A stretch of 64,000 bases of DNA from Salinarimonas ramus (GCF_014645695.1 NZ_BMMF01000001.1:372001-436000); one strand, 5' to 3'; shown: positions 8,604 to 17,324, counted from the stretch's first letter. Program-made: numbers and translations. Notes: generated by a model not told the origin, from the sequence alone.

Positions 8604-9641
8604 GTGTCGCGTCCGACCGTCAACGACATCGCCAGGGAAGCCGGCGTCAGCCTCGCGACGGTCGATCGCGTGATGAACGCGCGCCCGGGCGTGCGCGAGA
8701 AGACGGCGCGGCGCGTCAACGAGGCGATCGAGCGGCTCGGCTACGTGCGCGACGTCGCCGCCGCGAACCTCGCGCGCCGGCGCGCCTACCGCCTCGCCTT
8801 CGTCCTGCCGGACAGCCGCACGGCCTTCATGACGGCTCTGCGCACGGCGATCGAGCACGCCGCCGCTGTGGCCGCGCACGACCGCACGCGCGCCGAGATC
8901 CTCACCGTGCCGGCCTTCGATTCGACCGCCTACGCCCGCCTCCTGGACGGGCTTCCGCAGGAGGGCTTCGACGGCGTGGCGCTGATGGCGCCGGAGACGC
9001 CGCAGGTGCGCGACGCCATCCGCCGCCTCGGCGAGGCGGGGCTCGCCGTCGTCGCCTTCGTGTCCGACCAGCCGCAGGCGGCGCGCGACCGCTTCGTCGG
9101 CATCGACAACATCGCCGCCGGGCGCACGGCCGGCATGCTGCTCGGCCGCTTCGTGCGGCGCGCGGACGCCATCGTCCTCGTCGTCGCGGGCTCGATGATG
9201 TCGCGCGACCACATGGAGCGCCGGCTCGGCTTCGACCGCGTGGTGCTGGAGCGCTTCCCCGGCTTTCGCGTGCTGCCGTCGCTCGAGGGTCGCGACGATT
9301 CCGAGAGCCTGGCGCGTCTGCTCTCGGCGGCCCTCGATGCGCAGCCGCGCATCGATGCGGTCTATTCGCTGGGCGCCGGCCAGCGCGGGCTGATCGAGAC
9401 GCTGCGCCGGCGCGACCCGCAGCGCCGCCTCACCGTCGTCGCGCACGAGCTGACGCCGGCGACGCGCGGCGCGCTCGAGGACGGGACGATCGACGCCGTC
9501 ATCACCCAGGACGTCGGCCACATGGCCCGCAGCGCGCTTCGGGTGCTGCGCGCCAAGATCGACGCGATGCCCATCGACCCCGGCCAGGAGCAGATCCGCA
9601 TCGAGATCCTGCTGCGCGAGAACCTGCCGCCGCCGGGCTGA
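8604..9641 (+). CDS. LacI-family transcriptional regulator
   Basis: 345-aa repressor with the N-terminal helix-turn-helix (TVNDIAREAGVSLATVDRVMN, residues 5-25 in part) and a periplasmic-binding-protein-like sensor domain of the Peripla_BP_4 type (LAFVLPDSRTAF, RFVGIDNIAAGRTAGMLLG). GTG 8604 is chosen because GGGAGG lies 5 bases ahead, and because an upstream ATG at 8574 lies within the apparent promoter spacer. Placed between peptide-type importer 1 and the sugar-type importer, it most likely controls the latter, whose promoter region carries a near-copy of its own operator. The effector is probably a sugar or polyol related to dihydroxyacetone metabolism, which is inference. Confidence 0.88.
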   Translation: MSRPTVNDIAREAGVSLATVDRVMNARPGVREKTARRVNEAIERLGYVRDVAAANLARRRAYRLAFVLPDSRTAFMTALRTAIEHAAAVAAHDRTRAEILTVPAFDSTAYARLLDGLPQEGFDGVALMAPETPQVRDAIRRLGEAGLAVVAFVSDQPQAARDRFVGIDNIAAGRTAGMLLGRFVRRADAIVLVVAGSMMSRDHMERRLGFDRVVLERFPGFRVLPSLEGRDDSESLARLLSAALDAQPRIDAVYSLGAGQRGLIETLRRRDPQRRLTVVAHELTPATRGALEDGTIDAVITQDVGHMARSALRVLRAKIDAMPIDPGQEQIRIEILLRENLPPPG

Positions 9642-9672
9642 GCCTTCCGTAGCGGTCGGTCTCGACTGCCGC

Positions 9673-9754
9673 AGAGGAAGCGCGATCCTCGAAATGAGGG
9701 GCGTACCTCAGAAAATCGTGGACAGCCACGGTCGGGCGGGATTACGCTTCCTCT
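9673..9754. promoter_or_regulatory. Operator region upstream of the sugar/polyol importer operon
   Basis: TGAGGGGCGTACCTCA at 9695-9710 is an inverted repeat (TGAGG/CCTCA) with a central CG, the usual shape of LacI-family operators, and repeats 13 of 16 bases of the site ahead of the LacI gene. It lies inside a larger 10-bp perfect inverted repeat, AGAGGAAGCG (9673-9682) and CGCTTCCTCT (9745-9754). TGGACA (9719-9724) could be a -35 box, but no convincing -10 follows. Binding by the adjacent LacI protein is inferred. Confidence 0.5.
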
Positions 9755-9809
9755 ACCGAAGGCGAAGACCGGACGAACGAGCCGGCACCACATTCGGGAG
9801 GAGACCGAG

Positions 9810-11129
9810 ATGAGAAACGCATTCTGGCTCGCGGCCGGGGTCGCCGCGCTCGCCCTCACCACGGGCACGTCCAGCGCCAAGTCCGAGGAGCTCACCCTGT
9901 GCTGGGCCGCGTGGGACCCGGCCAACGCCCTCGTCGAGCTGTCGAAGGAATTCGAGGAGCAATCCGGCCACACCATGCGATTCGAGTTCGTGCCCTGGCC
10001 GAACTTCGCCGACCGCATGCTCAACGAGCTCAATTCAGGCGGCCAGCTCTGCGATCTCCTGATCGGCGACAGCCAGTGGATCGGCGGCGGCGCGGAGAAC
10101 GGGCACTACGTCAAGCTGAACGACTTCTTCGAGGCCGAAGGCATCAGCATGGACGATTTCGCTCCGGCGACCGTCTACGCCTATTCGACCTGGCCCAAGG
10201 GCGAGCCGAACTACTACGCTCTTCCCGCCATGGGCGACGCCAACGGCTGGTTCTACCGCAAGGACTGGTTCGAGCGGCCCGAGTTGCAGGAGGCCTTCCA
10301 GGCCGAATACGGCCGCCCGCTCGCCGAGCCCACGACCCAGCGCGAGCTGATGGAGGTCGCCAAGTTCTTCCAGGGCCGCGAGATCGACGGGCAGACGGTC
10401 TACGGCGTGTCGATCTTCACCGAGCGCGGCTCGGAAGGCATCACGATGGGCGCCACCGGCGCGCTCTACGCCTGGGGCTTCAAGTACGAGAACGAGCCCG
10501 GCTCCTACGACATGGAGGGCGCGGTCAACTCTCCGGAGGCGATCGAGGCGCTGGAGTTCTACAAGGAGCTCTACGAGTGCTGTACGCCGCCGGGCTACAC
10601 CAACGCCTACATGGAGCAATCGCTCGACGCCTTCAAATCCGGCCAGGTGGCGATGGCGATGAACTGGTTCGCCTTCTTCCCGGGCCTCTACGCGGACCCG
10701 AATACCGGCGGCGACAAGATCGACTTCTTCGTCAACCCGCCGCAGAACGTGCCCGCCTCGACGCTGGGCGGCCAGGGCATCTCGGTCGTGTCCTACTCGG
10801 ACAAGCAGGACGCCGCGCTGGAATACATCAAGTGGTTCGCCCAGCCCGACGTGCAGGCGAAATGGTGGGCGCTCGGCGGCTATTCGGCCCACAACTCGGT
10901 CTTGAACGACCCGGGCTTCGTCGAGAGCCAGCCCTTCGCCGGCGACTTCCTCGAGGCCATGGCGAACGTGCAGGACTTCTGGCAGGAGCCGACCTACGCC
11001 GAGCTGCTGCTCGCCATGCAGGAGCGCCTGCACAACTACATCGTCGCCGACCAGGGCACGGCCGAGGAGGCGCTCAATGGCCTCATCGAGGACTGGACGG
11101 AAGTCTTCGAGGACGACGGCAAGCTGTGA
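9810..11129 (+). CDS. Sugar/polyol ABC transporter substrate-binding protein (SBP family 1)
   Basis: 439-aa periplasmic receptor. A cleavable signal peptide (MRNAFWLAAGVAALALTTG) precedes a family-1 fold (LTLCWAAWDPANALVELSK, LLIGDSQWIGGGAENG, QVAMAMNWFAFFPG). GGAGG sits 8-9 bases before ATG 9810. It begins an operon with two MalF/MalG-type permeases, a 62-aa membrane protein, two ATPases and dihydroxyacetone kinase. The gene order suggests a triose, glycerol-like polyol or related sugar as ligand, but the sequence alone does not fix it. A strong hairpin and a palindromic repeat follow its stop. Confidence 0.92.
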   Translation: MRNAFWLAAGVAALALTTGTSSAKSEELTLCWAAWDPANALVELSKEFEEQSGHTMRFEFVPWPNFADRMLNELNSGGQLCDLLIGDSQWIGGGAENGHYVKLNDFFEAEGISMDDFAPATVYAYSTWPKGEPNYYALPAMGDANGWFYRKDWFERPELQEAFQAEYGRPLAEPTTQRELMEVAKFFQGREIDGQTVYGVSIFTERGSEGITMGATGALYAWGFKYENEPGSYDMEGAVNSPEAIEALEFYKELYECCTPPGYTNAYMEQSLDAFKSGQVAMAMNWFAFFPGLYADPNTGGDKIDFFVNPPQNVPASTLGGQGISVVSYSDKQDAALEYIKWFAQPDVQAKWWALGGYSAHNSVLNDPGFVESQPFAGDFLEAMANVQDFWQEPTYAELLLAMQERLHNYIVADQGTAEEALNGLIEDWTEVFEDDGKL

Positions 11130-11137
11130 GGCTGGCC

Positions 11138-11171
11138 GGCCCCTCTCCCTCGTCCGCGCGGGAGAGGGGCC
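11138..11171 (+). terminator. Strong hairpin just after the binding-protein gene
   Basis: Perfect 12-bp stem GGCCCCTCTCCC (11138-11149) and GGGAGAGGGGCC (11160-11171) with a 10-nt loop, 8 bases past the stop codon. There is no run of T, so it is more likely a partial terminator or RNA-stabilising stem inside the operon than a full stop. The downstream permeases are clearly co-oriented and lack another obvious promoter. Confidence 0.6.
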
Positions 11172-11196
11172 GCCCCTCTCTTTCCCTGGCCCCTTT

Positions 11197-11382
11197 CCTT
11201 CCCTGTAGGGGAACGTGGATCGACGGCGAAGCCGGCGAGACGGACGGGGCGCGGCGCGAGCCGCGTTCCGCGAAGCGCAAGCCTCGGTGTCCGGCACAGC
11301 TGCGCCATTTCGGCTTCGCCGAACGCTTCGCGCCCCATCCGTCTCGGCTGCGCCGAGCCACCTTCCCCTACAGGGAAGGAGA
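11197..11382. repeat. Nested palindromic intergenic repeat, copy 2
   Basis: 186-bp relative of the element at 4718-4938, again between a binding-protein gene and its first permease gene. The outer arms are CCTTCCCTGTAGGGGAACGTGG (11197-11218, one mismatch) and the matching CCACCTTCCCCTACAGGGAAGG at 11358-11379. The interior carries the same GACGG..GGGGCGCG and CCCCATCCGTC blocks and TTCGGCTTCGCCGAA. Unlike copy 1, its terminal AAGGAG is too far from the next start codon to serve as a ribosome binding site for the real frame. Confidence 0.9.
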
Positions 11383-11450
11383 GGATCGGGTGCAGTCCGA
11401 GCGGCTCCCGCATGCAGGTCGTCCAGCAGATTTTCGAGAACGGTTCTTTC

Positions 11451-12398
11451 ATGACCAACAGCGTCATCACCGCCGCCGCCGAGAAGACGCCGCCCTCGGT
11501 CGCTCGCAAGGTGCGCGGGCTCTCGGACCGCGCCATCGCCTGGATCTTCGTCGCGCCGACGATCTTCCTCTTGCTCGCGATCAACATCTTCCCGCTGATC
11601 TGGACCGTGCGGCTGTCGTTCACGGACTACCGCGCCAACCGGCTCAATCGCGAGGTCGAGTGGGTGGGCCTGCGCAATTACGAGCGCATCCTCACCGACG
11701 ACGGCATCTGGATGAACATGCAGGCGACGGCGCACTTCCTGGTGTGGACCATCGTCTTCCAGGTGCTGATCGGCTTCGCGCTCGCCTACCTGATCAACAA
11801 GAAGTTCAAGGGCAGCGCGCTGTGGACGACGATCATCGTGCTTCCGATGATGCTCTCGCCGGCGGTCGTGGGTAATTTTTGGACGTTCCTCTACCAGCCG
11901 CAGATCGGCCTGATCAACTACATGGTCGAGTTCTTCACCGGAATCCCCGCCTCGAGCTTCTCGATGCTCGGCTCGGTGGAGCTCGCGCCGTGGGCGATCG
12001 TCATCGTCGACACCTGGATGTGGACGCCGTTCGTGATGCTGATCTGCCTGGCGGGCCTGCGCTCCATTCCCGATTACATCTACGAGGCGGCCGAGATCGA
12101 CCGCGCCTCCAAGTGGCGCCAGTTCTGGACGATCACCATTCCCATGGTGCTGCCCTTCCTGATGCTGGCGGTGCTCTTCCGCGGCATCGAGAACTTCAAG
12201 ATGTTCGACCTCGTCGTGCAGCTCACCGGCGGCGGGCCGGGCTCCATCACCGAGCTCGCCTCGATCAACCTGAAGCGCGAAGCCTTCGAGAAGTGGCGCA
12301 CGGGCTATTCCTCGGCCTACGCGGTGATCCTCTTCGTGACGATCTTCGGCCTCGCCTCGATCTACGTGAAGGCTCTCAACAAGGTGAAGGCCCGATGA
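11451..12398 (+). CDS. Sugar/polyol ABC transporter permease (MalF/UgpA-like)
   Basis: 315-aa inner-membrane permease with six helices. The N-terminal helix is WIFVAPTIFLLLAINIFPLI, and the EAA-type motif EAAEIDRASKWRQFWTITIP that contacts the ATPase lies near residue 210. The start is uncertain: ATG 11451 gives the usual cytoplasmic tail length, while in-frame ATG 11412 would add 13 residues; neither has a strong ribosome binding site. The stop overlaps the next ATG (ATGA). Confidence 0.9.
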   Translation: MTNSVITAAAEKTPPSVARKVRGLSDRAIAWIFVAPTIFLLLAINIFPLIWTVRLSFTDYRANRLNREVEWVGLRNYERILTDDGIWMNMQATAHFLVWTIVFQVLIGFALAYLINKKFKGSALWTTIIVLPMMLSPAVVGNFWTFLYQPQIGLINYMVEFFTGIPASSFSMLGSVELAPWAIVIVDTWMWTPFVMLICLAGLRSIPDYIYEAAEIDRASKWRQFWTITIPMVLPFLMLAVLFRGIENFKMFDLVVQLTGGGPGSITELASINLKREAFEKWRTGYSSAYAVILFVTIFGLASIYVKALNKVKAR

Positions 12399-13336
12399 GC
12401 GCGCATTCCATCACCGAGCCGTCCTCGGGCACGAAATGGATCGCCGGCATCCTCGTCGTCGGCTACGCGGTCGTCACGCTGATCCCGCTCCTGTGGATCG
12501 TCGCAACCGGCTTCAAGACGCCCGCGGACGCCATCAGCTATCCGCCCAAGGTGGTCTTCGACCCGACGCTCGAGGGCTACGTCAACCTGTTCACGACGCG
12601 CACCCGCGTCACCCCCGAGCAGCTTGAGGCGCTGCCGCCGCCGGAGGGCTTCGCCGAGGAGATCGTGCGCTCCTACGGCATGGTCATCGCCGGGCCGTCG
12701 CGCTTCGGCGAGCGGTTCATGAACTCGGTCATCATCGGCTTCGGCTCGACCTTCCTGTCGATCTTCCTGGGCACGCTCGCCGCCTACGCCTTCTCGCGCT
12801 TCAAGATCCCGCTCAAGGACGACCTGCTCTTCTTCATCCTGTCGACGCGGATGATGCCGCCCATCGCGGTGGCGATCCCGATCTTCCTGATGTACCGCGA
12901 GCTCGGCCTCTCGGACACGCATCTGGGCATGATCCTTCTCTACACGGCGGTCAACATCTCGCTCGCGGTGTGGCTGCTCAAGGGCTTCATCGACGAGATC
13001 CCGCGTGAATACGAGGAGGCCGCGCTCATCGACGGCTACACGCGCTTCCAGGCCTTCTACAAGGTCGTGCTGCCGCAGGCCGCCACCGGCATCGCGTCGA
13101 CCGCGATCTTCTGCCTGATCTTCGCCTGGAACGAGTACGCCTTCGCGGTGCTGCTGACGTCCGGCACGGCGCAGACGGCGCCGCCCTTCATCCCCACCAT
13201 CATCGGCGTCGGCGGCCAGGACTGGCCGGCGGTGGCGGCGGGCGCGACGCTCTTCCTGCTCCCCGTCCTCGTCTTCACCGTGCTTCTGAGGAAGCACCTC
13301 CTGCGCGGCATCACCTTCGGCGCGGTGCGCAAATGA
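12395..13336 (+). CDS. Sugar/polyol ABC transporter permease (MalG/UgpE-like)
   Basis: 313-aa second permease. It has six membrane helices and the EAA motif EEAALIDGYTRFQAFYKVVLP near residue 210. A periplasmic insertion of about 50 residues after the first helix (TPEQLEALPPPEGFAEEIV) is longer than in MalG-type proteins and is typical of the polyol-type permeases of rhizobia. It overlaps the genes on both sides by 4 bases. Confidence 0.92.
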   Translation: MSAHSITEPSSGTKWIAGILVVGYAVVTLIPLLWIVATGFKTPADAISYPPKVVFDPTLEGYVNLFTTRTRVTPEQLEALPPPEGFAEEIVRSYGMVIAGPSRFGERFMNSVIIGFGSTFLSIFLGTLAAYAFSRFKIPLKDDLLFFILSTRMMPPIAVAIPIFLMYRELGLSDTHLGMILLYTAVNISLAVWLLKGFIDEIPREYEEAALIDGYTRFQAFYKVVLPQAATGIASTAIFCLIFAWNEYAFAVLLTSGTAQTAPPFIPTIIGVGGQDWPAVAAGATLFLLPVLVFTVLLRKHLLRGITFGAVRK

Positions 13337-13521
13337 GAGATCTCGTGTCCGGCTTCCTCCGTTTTCGCCGCGGGCCCTGGGAGATGCTCGCAACCGTCCT
13401 CATCGGGCTCGGCGTCGTCATGCTCATGCAGCCGCTCTTCCTGTGGGCCTACACCTGGTCCTTCATCGTCACGCTGGCGGGCACGGTGATGTTCCTCGTC
13501 GTCAGCCATTTTCCCGAATGA
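13333..13521 (+). CDS. Small two-helix membrane protein in importer operon
   Basis: 62-aa protein of unknown function, starting with an ATGA overlap on the MalG-like gene and ending 18 bases before the first ATPase gene. A basic N-terminus (MRDLVSGFLRFRRG) precedes two hydrophobic helices (about 17-37 and 42-58). The position inside the operon and the translational overlap indicate a real gene. A small accessory membrane subunit also sits between permease and ATPase genes in the rhizobial glycerol (glp) importer operon, but I cannot show homology to it. Confidence 0.75.
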   Translation: MRDLVSGFLRFRRGPWEMLATVLIGLGVVMLMQPLFLWAYTWSFIVTLAGTVMFLVVSHFPE

Positions 13522-13539
13522 TCAGGGTGGAGTGACGCG

Positions 13540-14637
13540 ATGGCCGAGATCGTCATCAAGGACCTGCGCAAGGAATTCGGCGACTTCACCGCCGTGAAGG
13601 GCTCCTCCTTCACCATCGCGGACGGCGAGTTCTTCATGCTGCTCGGCCCCTCCGGCTGCGGCAAGACGACGACGCTGCGCATGATCGCGGGGCTCGAGCT
13701 GCCGACGTCCGGCGAGATCTGGATCGACGGCGAGGAGGTCTCGAAGAAGCCCGCCTCGCAACGCGACATCGCCTTCGTCTTCCAGATGTTCGCGCTCTAC
13801 CCGCACATGAACGTGCGCCGCAACATCGCCTATCCGCTGGTCTCGCAGGGCCTGCCCCGGGCGAAGGTGAACGAGAAGATCGCGGAGGTGGCGCGCATCC
13901 TCGGCATCGAGGACATCCTCGACAATCCCGTCAGCGGCCTCTCGGGCGGCGATCGCCAGCGCGTGGCGCTCGGCCGCGCCATCGTGCGCAGCCCCAAGGC
14001 CTTCATGATGGACGAGCCGCTCGGCGCGCTCGACGCGGAGTTCCGCGAGCGCATGGCCGAAGAGCTGCGCGCGCTCCACGACCGCATGGGCGCCACCACC
14101 GTCTACGTGACGCACGACCAGCTCGAGGCCATGCAGATGGGCGACAAGATCGTGGTGATGAACCACGGCGTCGTCGAGCAGTTCGGCACGCCCCAGGAGA
14201 TCTACGATCATCCCGCCACCATGTTCGTCGCCGACTTCATCGGCTCGCCGCCGATGAACTTCATCCCCTTCGAGGGCTCGGTCTCGCCCGGCGCGGCGAG
14301 CGTCCGGGTGGCGGGGACGCAGATCGCGCTCCCCGCCCTGCGCGAGGAGGCGCACGCGCGGCGCATGGTGCTGGGCGTACGCCCCGAGCACGTGCGCTTC
14401 ACCGATGAGGGCGCCTATCGCGGGCGCATCGAGGCGGTCGAATACCTCGGCACGACGCAGATCGTGACCCTCGACGCGCCGAACGGCACGCTGCGCGCCC
14501 GCCTCCCCTCCTCCGATGTCGTGCGAACCGGCGAGGTGGTGGGGCTCGACTTCGTCGCCTCGACGCTCTCGCTGTTCGACGAGGCGTCCGGCCGGGCGCT
14601 CCGCACCGCGGCGAACGAGGGGGTGCACCATGGCTGA
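13540..14637 (+). CDS. Sugar/polyol ABC transporter ATPase, first subunit (MalK/UgpC-like)
   Basis: 365-aa ATPase: Walker A GPSGCGKTT, Q-loop VFQMFALYPHM, signature LSGGDRQRV, Walker B AFMMDEPLGALD, H-loop VTHD, then an OB-fold (TOBE) domain from about residue 235. The signature has Asp where LSGGQ usually has Gln, a tolerated but less common change. It overlaps the second ATPase gene by 8 bases; a heterodimeric ATPase pair is expected, as in glycerol-type importers, unlike the MalK homodimer. Confidence 0.92.
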   Translation: MAEIVIKDLRKEFGDFTAVKGSSFTIADGEFFMLLGPSGCGKTTTLRMIAGLELPTSGEIWIDGEEVSKKPASQRDIAFVFQMFALYPHMNVRRNIAYPLVSQGLPRAKVNEKIAEVARILGIEDILDNPVSGLSGGDRQRVALGRAIVRSPKAFMMDEPLGALDAEFRERMAEELRALHDRMGATTVYVTHDQLEAMQMGDKIVVMNHGVVEQFGTPQEIYDHPATMFVADFIGSPPMNFIPFEGSVSPGAASVRVAGTQIALPALREEAHARRMVLGVRPEHVRFTDEGAYRGRIEAVEYLGTTQIVTLDAPNGTLRARLPSSDVVRTGEVVGLDFVASTLSLFDEASGRALRTAANEGVHHG

Positions 14638-15664
14638 GGTCGTCCTGTCGAACCTCACGAAACGCTTCGGCAAGACGAGCGCCGTCGACGACGTGACGCT
14701 CACGATCCCGGACGGCGCCTTCGTCGTGCTGCTCGGCCCCACCGGTGCGGGCAAGACGACGACGCTGCGCCTCATAGCCGGCCTCGAGCGCCCGGATGCG
14801 GGGGACGTGCGCATCGGCGGGCGCAGCGTGCTCGGCGAGACGCCGGCCCAGCGCGACGTCGCCATGGTCTTCCAGCAATATTCGCTCTATCCGCACCTGT
14901 CCGTGCGCGACAACCTCGCCTTTCCCCTTCGCTCACCCCTGATGAACTGGCCCGCCGACAAGATCGAGGCGCGGATCCGGGAGGTGGCCGAGGTCCTGCG
15001 CATCGCCCACAAGCTCGACAACAAGGCCACCCAGCTCTCCGGCGGCGAGATGCAACGCGTCTCCATCGGCCGCGCGCTGGTGCGCCGCCCGCAGATCTAC
15101 CTGATGGACGAGCCGCTCTCCTCGCTCGACGCCAAGCTGCGGGGCGAGCTGCGGGTCGAGCTCAAGCGCATCCAGCAGGAGCTGGGCGCGACGCTCCTCT
15201 ACGTCACGCACGACCAGGTCGAGGCCATGACGATGGCCACGCATGTGGGCGTCCTCGACCGCGGCCGGCTCGTGCAGTTCGGCACGCCCCGCGAGATCTA
15301 CGAGAATCCGACGAGCCTCTACGTCGCGACGCGGCTCGGCCAGCCGCGGATCAACACGCTGCCGGCGGACCTCTTCGGACCCGCGCCCGTGGGCGCCGCG
15401 ACGATCGGGCTGCGGCCGGAGCACATCGCCCAGGACGTGGGCGACGATTCGGGCGAGGCGCAAGGCGCCAAGCCGGCGCGGGTCGGGCGCATCGAGCGGC
15501 TGGGGGACCAGACCCGTCTCCATCTCACGCTCGACGGCCACGAGATCGTTACGCTCACGGATGTTCACACGACGCTCGCACCGGGCGACACGCTGGCCAT
15601 CCGCCCGCAGAACCCTCTCTATTTCGACGAGCACGGCGATCGGATCGCGGCGGCCGGGAGATGA
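14630..15664 (+). CDS. Sugar/polyol ABC transporter ATPase, second subunit (MalK/UgpC-like)
   Basis: 344-aa partner ATPase with GPTGAGKTT, VFQQYSLYPHL, LSGGEMQRV, YLMDEPLSSLD and VTHDQVEAM, followed by a C-terminal TOBE region (IGLRPEHIAQDVG). Its signature carries Glu in place of Gln, so neither ATPase in this pair has the textbook LSGGQ. ATG 14630 lies inside the end of the preceding gene. It is followed after 4 bases by the dihydroxyacetone kinase gene. Confidence 0.92.
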   Translation: MAEVVLSNLTKRFGKTSAVDDVTLTIPDGAFVVLLGPTGAGKTTTLRLIAGLERPDAGDVRIGGRSVLGETPAQRDVAMVFQQYSLYPHLSVRDNLAFPLRSPLMNWPADKIEARIREVAEVLRIAHKLDNKATQLSGGEMQRVSIGRALVRRPQIYLMDEPLSSLDAKLRGELRVELKRIQQELGATLLYVTHDQVEAMTMATHVGVLDRGRLVQFGTPREIYENPTSLYVATRLGQPRINTLPADLFGPAPVGAATIGLRPEHIAQDVGDDSGEAQGAKPARVGRIERLGDQTRLHLTLDGHEIVTLTDVHTTLAPGDTLAIRPQNPLYFDEHGDRIAAAGR

Positions 15665-15668
15665 GACC

Positions 15669-17288
15669 ATGAAGCAGTTCATCAACAGCAAGGACACGCT
15701 CGTCACCGAGGCGATCGACGGGCTGGTGCGCGCCTCCTCCGGGCGTCTGGCGCGGCTCGACGGCTATCCGCACGTGAAGGTCGTCGTGCGCACGGACTGG
15801 GACCGCTCGAAGGTCGCCCTCGTGTCGGGCGGCGGCTCGGGCCACGAGCCGAGCCATGCGGGCTTCGTGGGGCCCGGCATGCTCACCGCCGCCGTGTGCG
15901 GCGACGTCTTCGCCTCGCCCTCGGTGGACGCGGTGCTCGCCGGCATCCTCGCCGTCACCGGCAAGGCGGGCTGCTTGCTGATCGTGAAGAACTACACGGG
16001 CGATCGCCTGAATTTCGGCCTCGCCGCCGAGCGCGCCCGCGCCTTCGGGCTGAAAGTGTCGATGGTCATCGTCGACGACGACGTGGCGCTGCCCGACCTG
16101 CCGCAGGCCCGCGGCGTCGCCGGCACGCTCTTCGTCCACAAGATCGCCGGTGCGCTCGCCGAGGACGGCGCCGACCTGGAGACCGTCACCGCCGCCGCCG
16201 AGCGCACGATCGCGGGCGCGATCTCGATCGGCATGTCGCTCGATACCTGCACCGTGCCGGGCTCGCCCAAGGAGGACCGCATCGAGGCGGGCAAGGCCGA
16301 GCTCGGGCTCGGCATTCACGGCGAGGCCGGCATCGAGCAGGTGGAGTTCGCCGGCGCGCGCGCCGCCATGGCCATGGTGGTCGATCGGCTTCGCCCGCAT
16401 CTCGGCACCGGCCGGCACGTGGCGCTCATGAACAATCTCGGCGGCGCGACGCCGCTCGAGATGTCGGTGCTCACGGAGGAGCTCGCGCGCTCGGACATCG
16501 GCGACCGGGTCGGCTGGATCGTCGGCCCGGCGCCGCTGATGACCTCGCTCGACATGCACGGCTTCTCGCTCTCGCTCCTGCCCGCCGACGACGCGAGCGT
16601 CGCGGCGCTGGGCGCGCCGGCGGCGCCGAAGGCCTGGCCGGGGCTCGAGGAGCTCGTCGCACCCGCCGTGCAGCCGATCCCCGACGGCGTGACGCCGATC
16701 CAGCCCATGGCCTCCGACCATCCCGGCAATCGCGCGCTCATCGCGCGCTGCTGCGAGATCCTGGTCGCGGCCGAGGCCGATCTCAACGCGCTCGACGCCA
16801 AGTCCGGAGACGGCGACACCGGCTCGACGCTGGCCGGCGCCGCGCGCGCGCTCGCCGGCGCTCTCGACCGTCTGCCGCTGGCGGACCCGACGCAGCTCTA
16901 TCGCGCCATCGGCGTCGAGCTCTCGCAGACGATGGGCGGCTCGTCCGGCGTGCTGCTCGCGATCTTCTTCGCGGCCGCGGGAGACGCCTCCGCCAACGGC
17001 AGGACCTGGATCGGCGCCCTGGAGGCGGGGCTCGAGCGCATCATGCAGGTGGGCGGCGCGCGGCCCGGCGACCGCACCATGATCGACGCCCTCGCGCCCG
17101 CCTTGGCGAGCCTTCCGCAGGGTCTTCCCGCCGCCGCGCAGGCCGCGCGCGAGGGTGCGGATGCGACGGCGCGGATGACCCGCGCCAAGGCCGGGCGTGC
17201 CGCCTATCTCGGCGAAGGCAAGCTCGCCGGCCACAAGGACCCCGGCGCGGAGGCCGTGGCGCGGCTGTTCGAGCAGCTGGCGGGCTGA
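15669..17288 (+). CDS. Single-chain ATP-dependent dihydroxyacetone kinase (DhaK-DhaL fusion)
   Basis: 539-aa cytoplasmic kinase that phosphorylates dihydroxyacetone (or glyceraldehyde) to the triose phosphate. The DhaK domain (1-330) has SGGGSGHEPSHAGF (53-66) and His217 in GIHGE, matching the histidine that binds the substrate covalently in DhaK. The DhaL domain (about 350-539) has the metal/nucleotide loop DGDTGST (381-387) and TMGGSSG (421-427). The fusion marks the ATP-dependent Citrobacter-type enzyme rather than the PTS-linked form. Last gene of the importer operon, so it probably traps the imported or derived triose. Confidence 0.93.
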   Translation: MKQFINSKDTLVTEAIDGLVRASSGRLARLDGYPHVKVVVRTDWDRSKVALVSGGGSGHEPSHAGFVGPGMLTAAVCGDVFASPSVDAVLAGILAVTGKAGCLLIVKNYTGDRLNFGLAAERARAFGLKVSMVIVDDDVALPDLPQARGVAGTLFVHKIAGALAEDGADLETVTAAAERTIAGAISIGMSLDTCTVPGSPKEDRIEAGKAELGLGIHGEAGIEQVEFAGARAAMAMVVDRLRPHLGTGRHVALMNNLGGATPLEMSVLTEELARSDIGDRVGWIVGPAPLMTSLDMHGFSLSLLPADDASVAALGAPAAPKAWPGLEELVAPAVQPIPDGVTPIQPMASDHPGNRALIARCCEILVAAEADLNALDAKSGDGDTGSTLAGAARALAGALDRLPLADPTQLYRAIGVELSQTMGGSSGVLLAIFFAAAGDASANGRTWIGALEAGLERIMQVGGARPGDRTMIDALAPALASLPQGLPAAAQAAREGADATARMTRAKAGRAAYLGEGKLAGHKDPGAEAVARLFEQLAG

Positions 17289-17309
17289 GGCGGTCCGGCC
17301 GTGCCCTCG

Positions 17310-17324
17310 GCTCGTCTCACGAGC
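17310..17324. terminator. Short hairpin between converging genes
   Basis: GCTCGT (17310-17315) and ACGAGC (17319-17324) form a 6-bp stem with a 3-base loop, 22 bases after the kinase stop and overlapping the end of the opposite-strand small gene. It lacks a T-run. Weak candidate for a shared terminator. Confidence 0.3.

Noticed and set aside
11390-11450. GTG 11390, 8 bases after the AAGGAG of repeat copy 2, as the permease start
   Set aside because: It is in the wrong frame for the permease and encodes only a shadow peptide.
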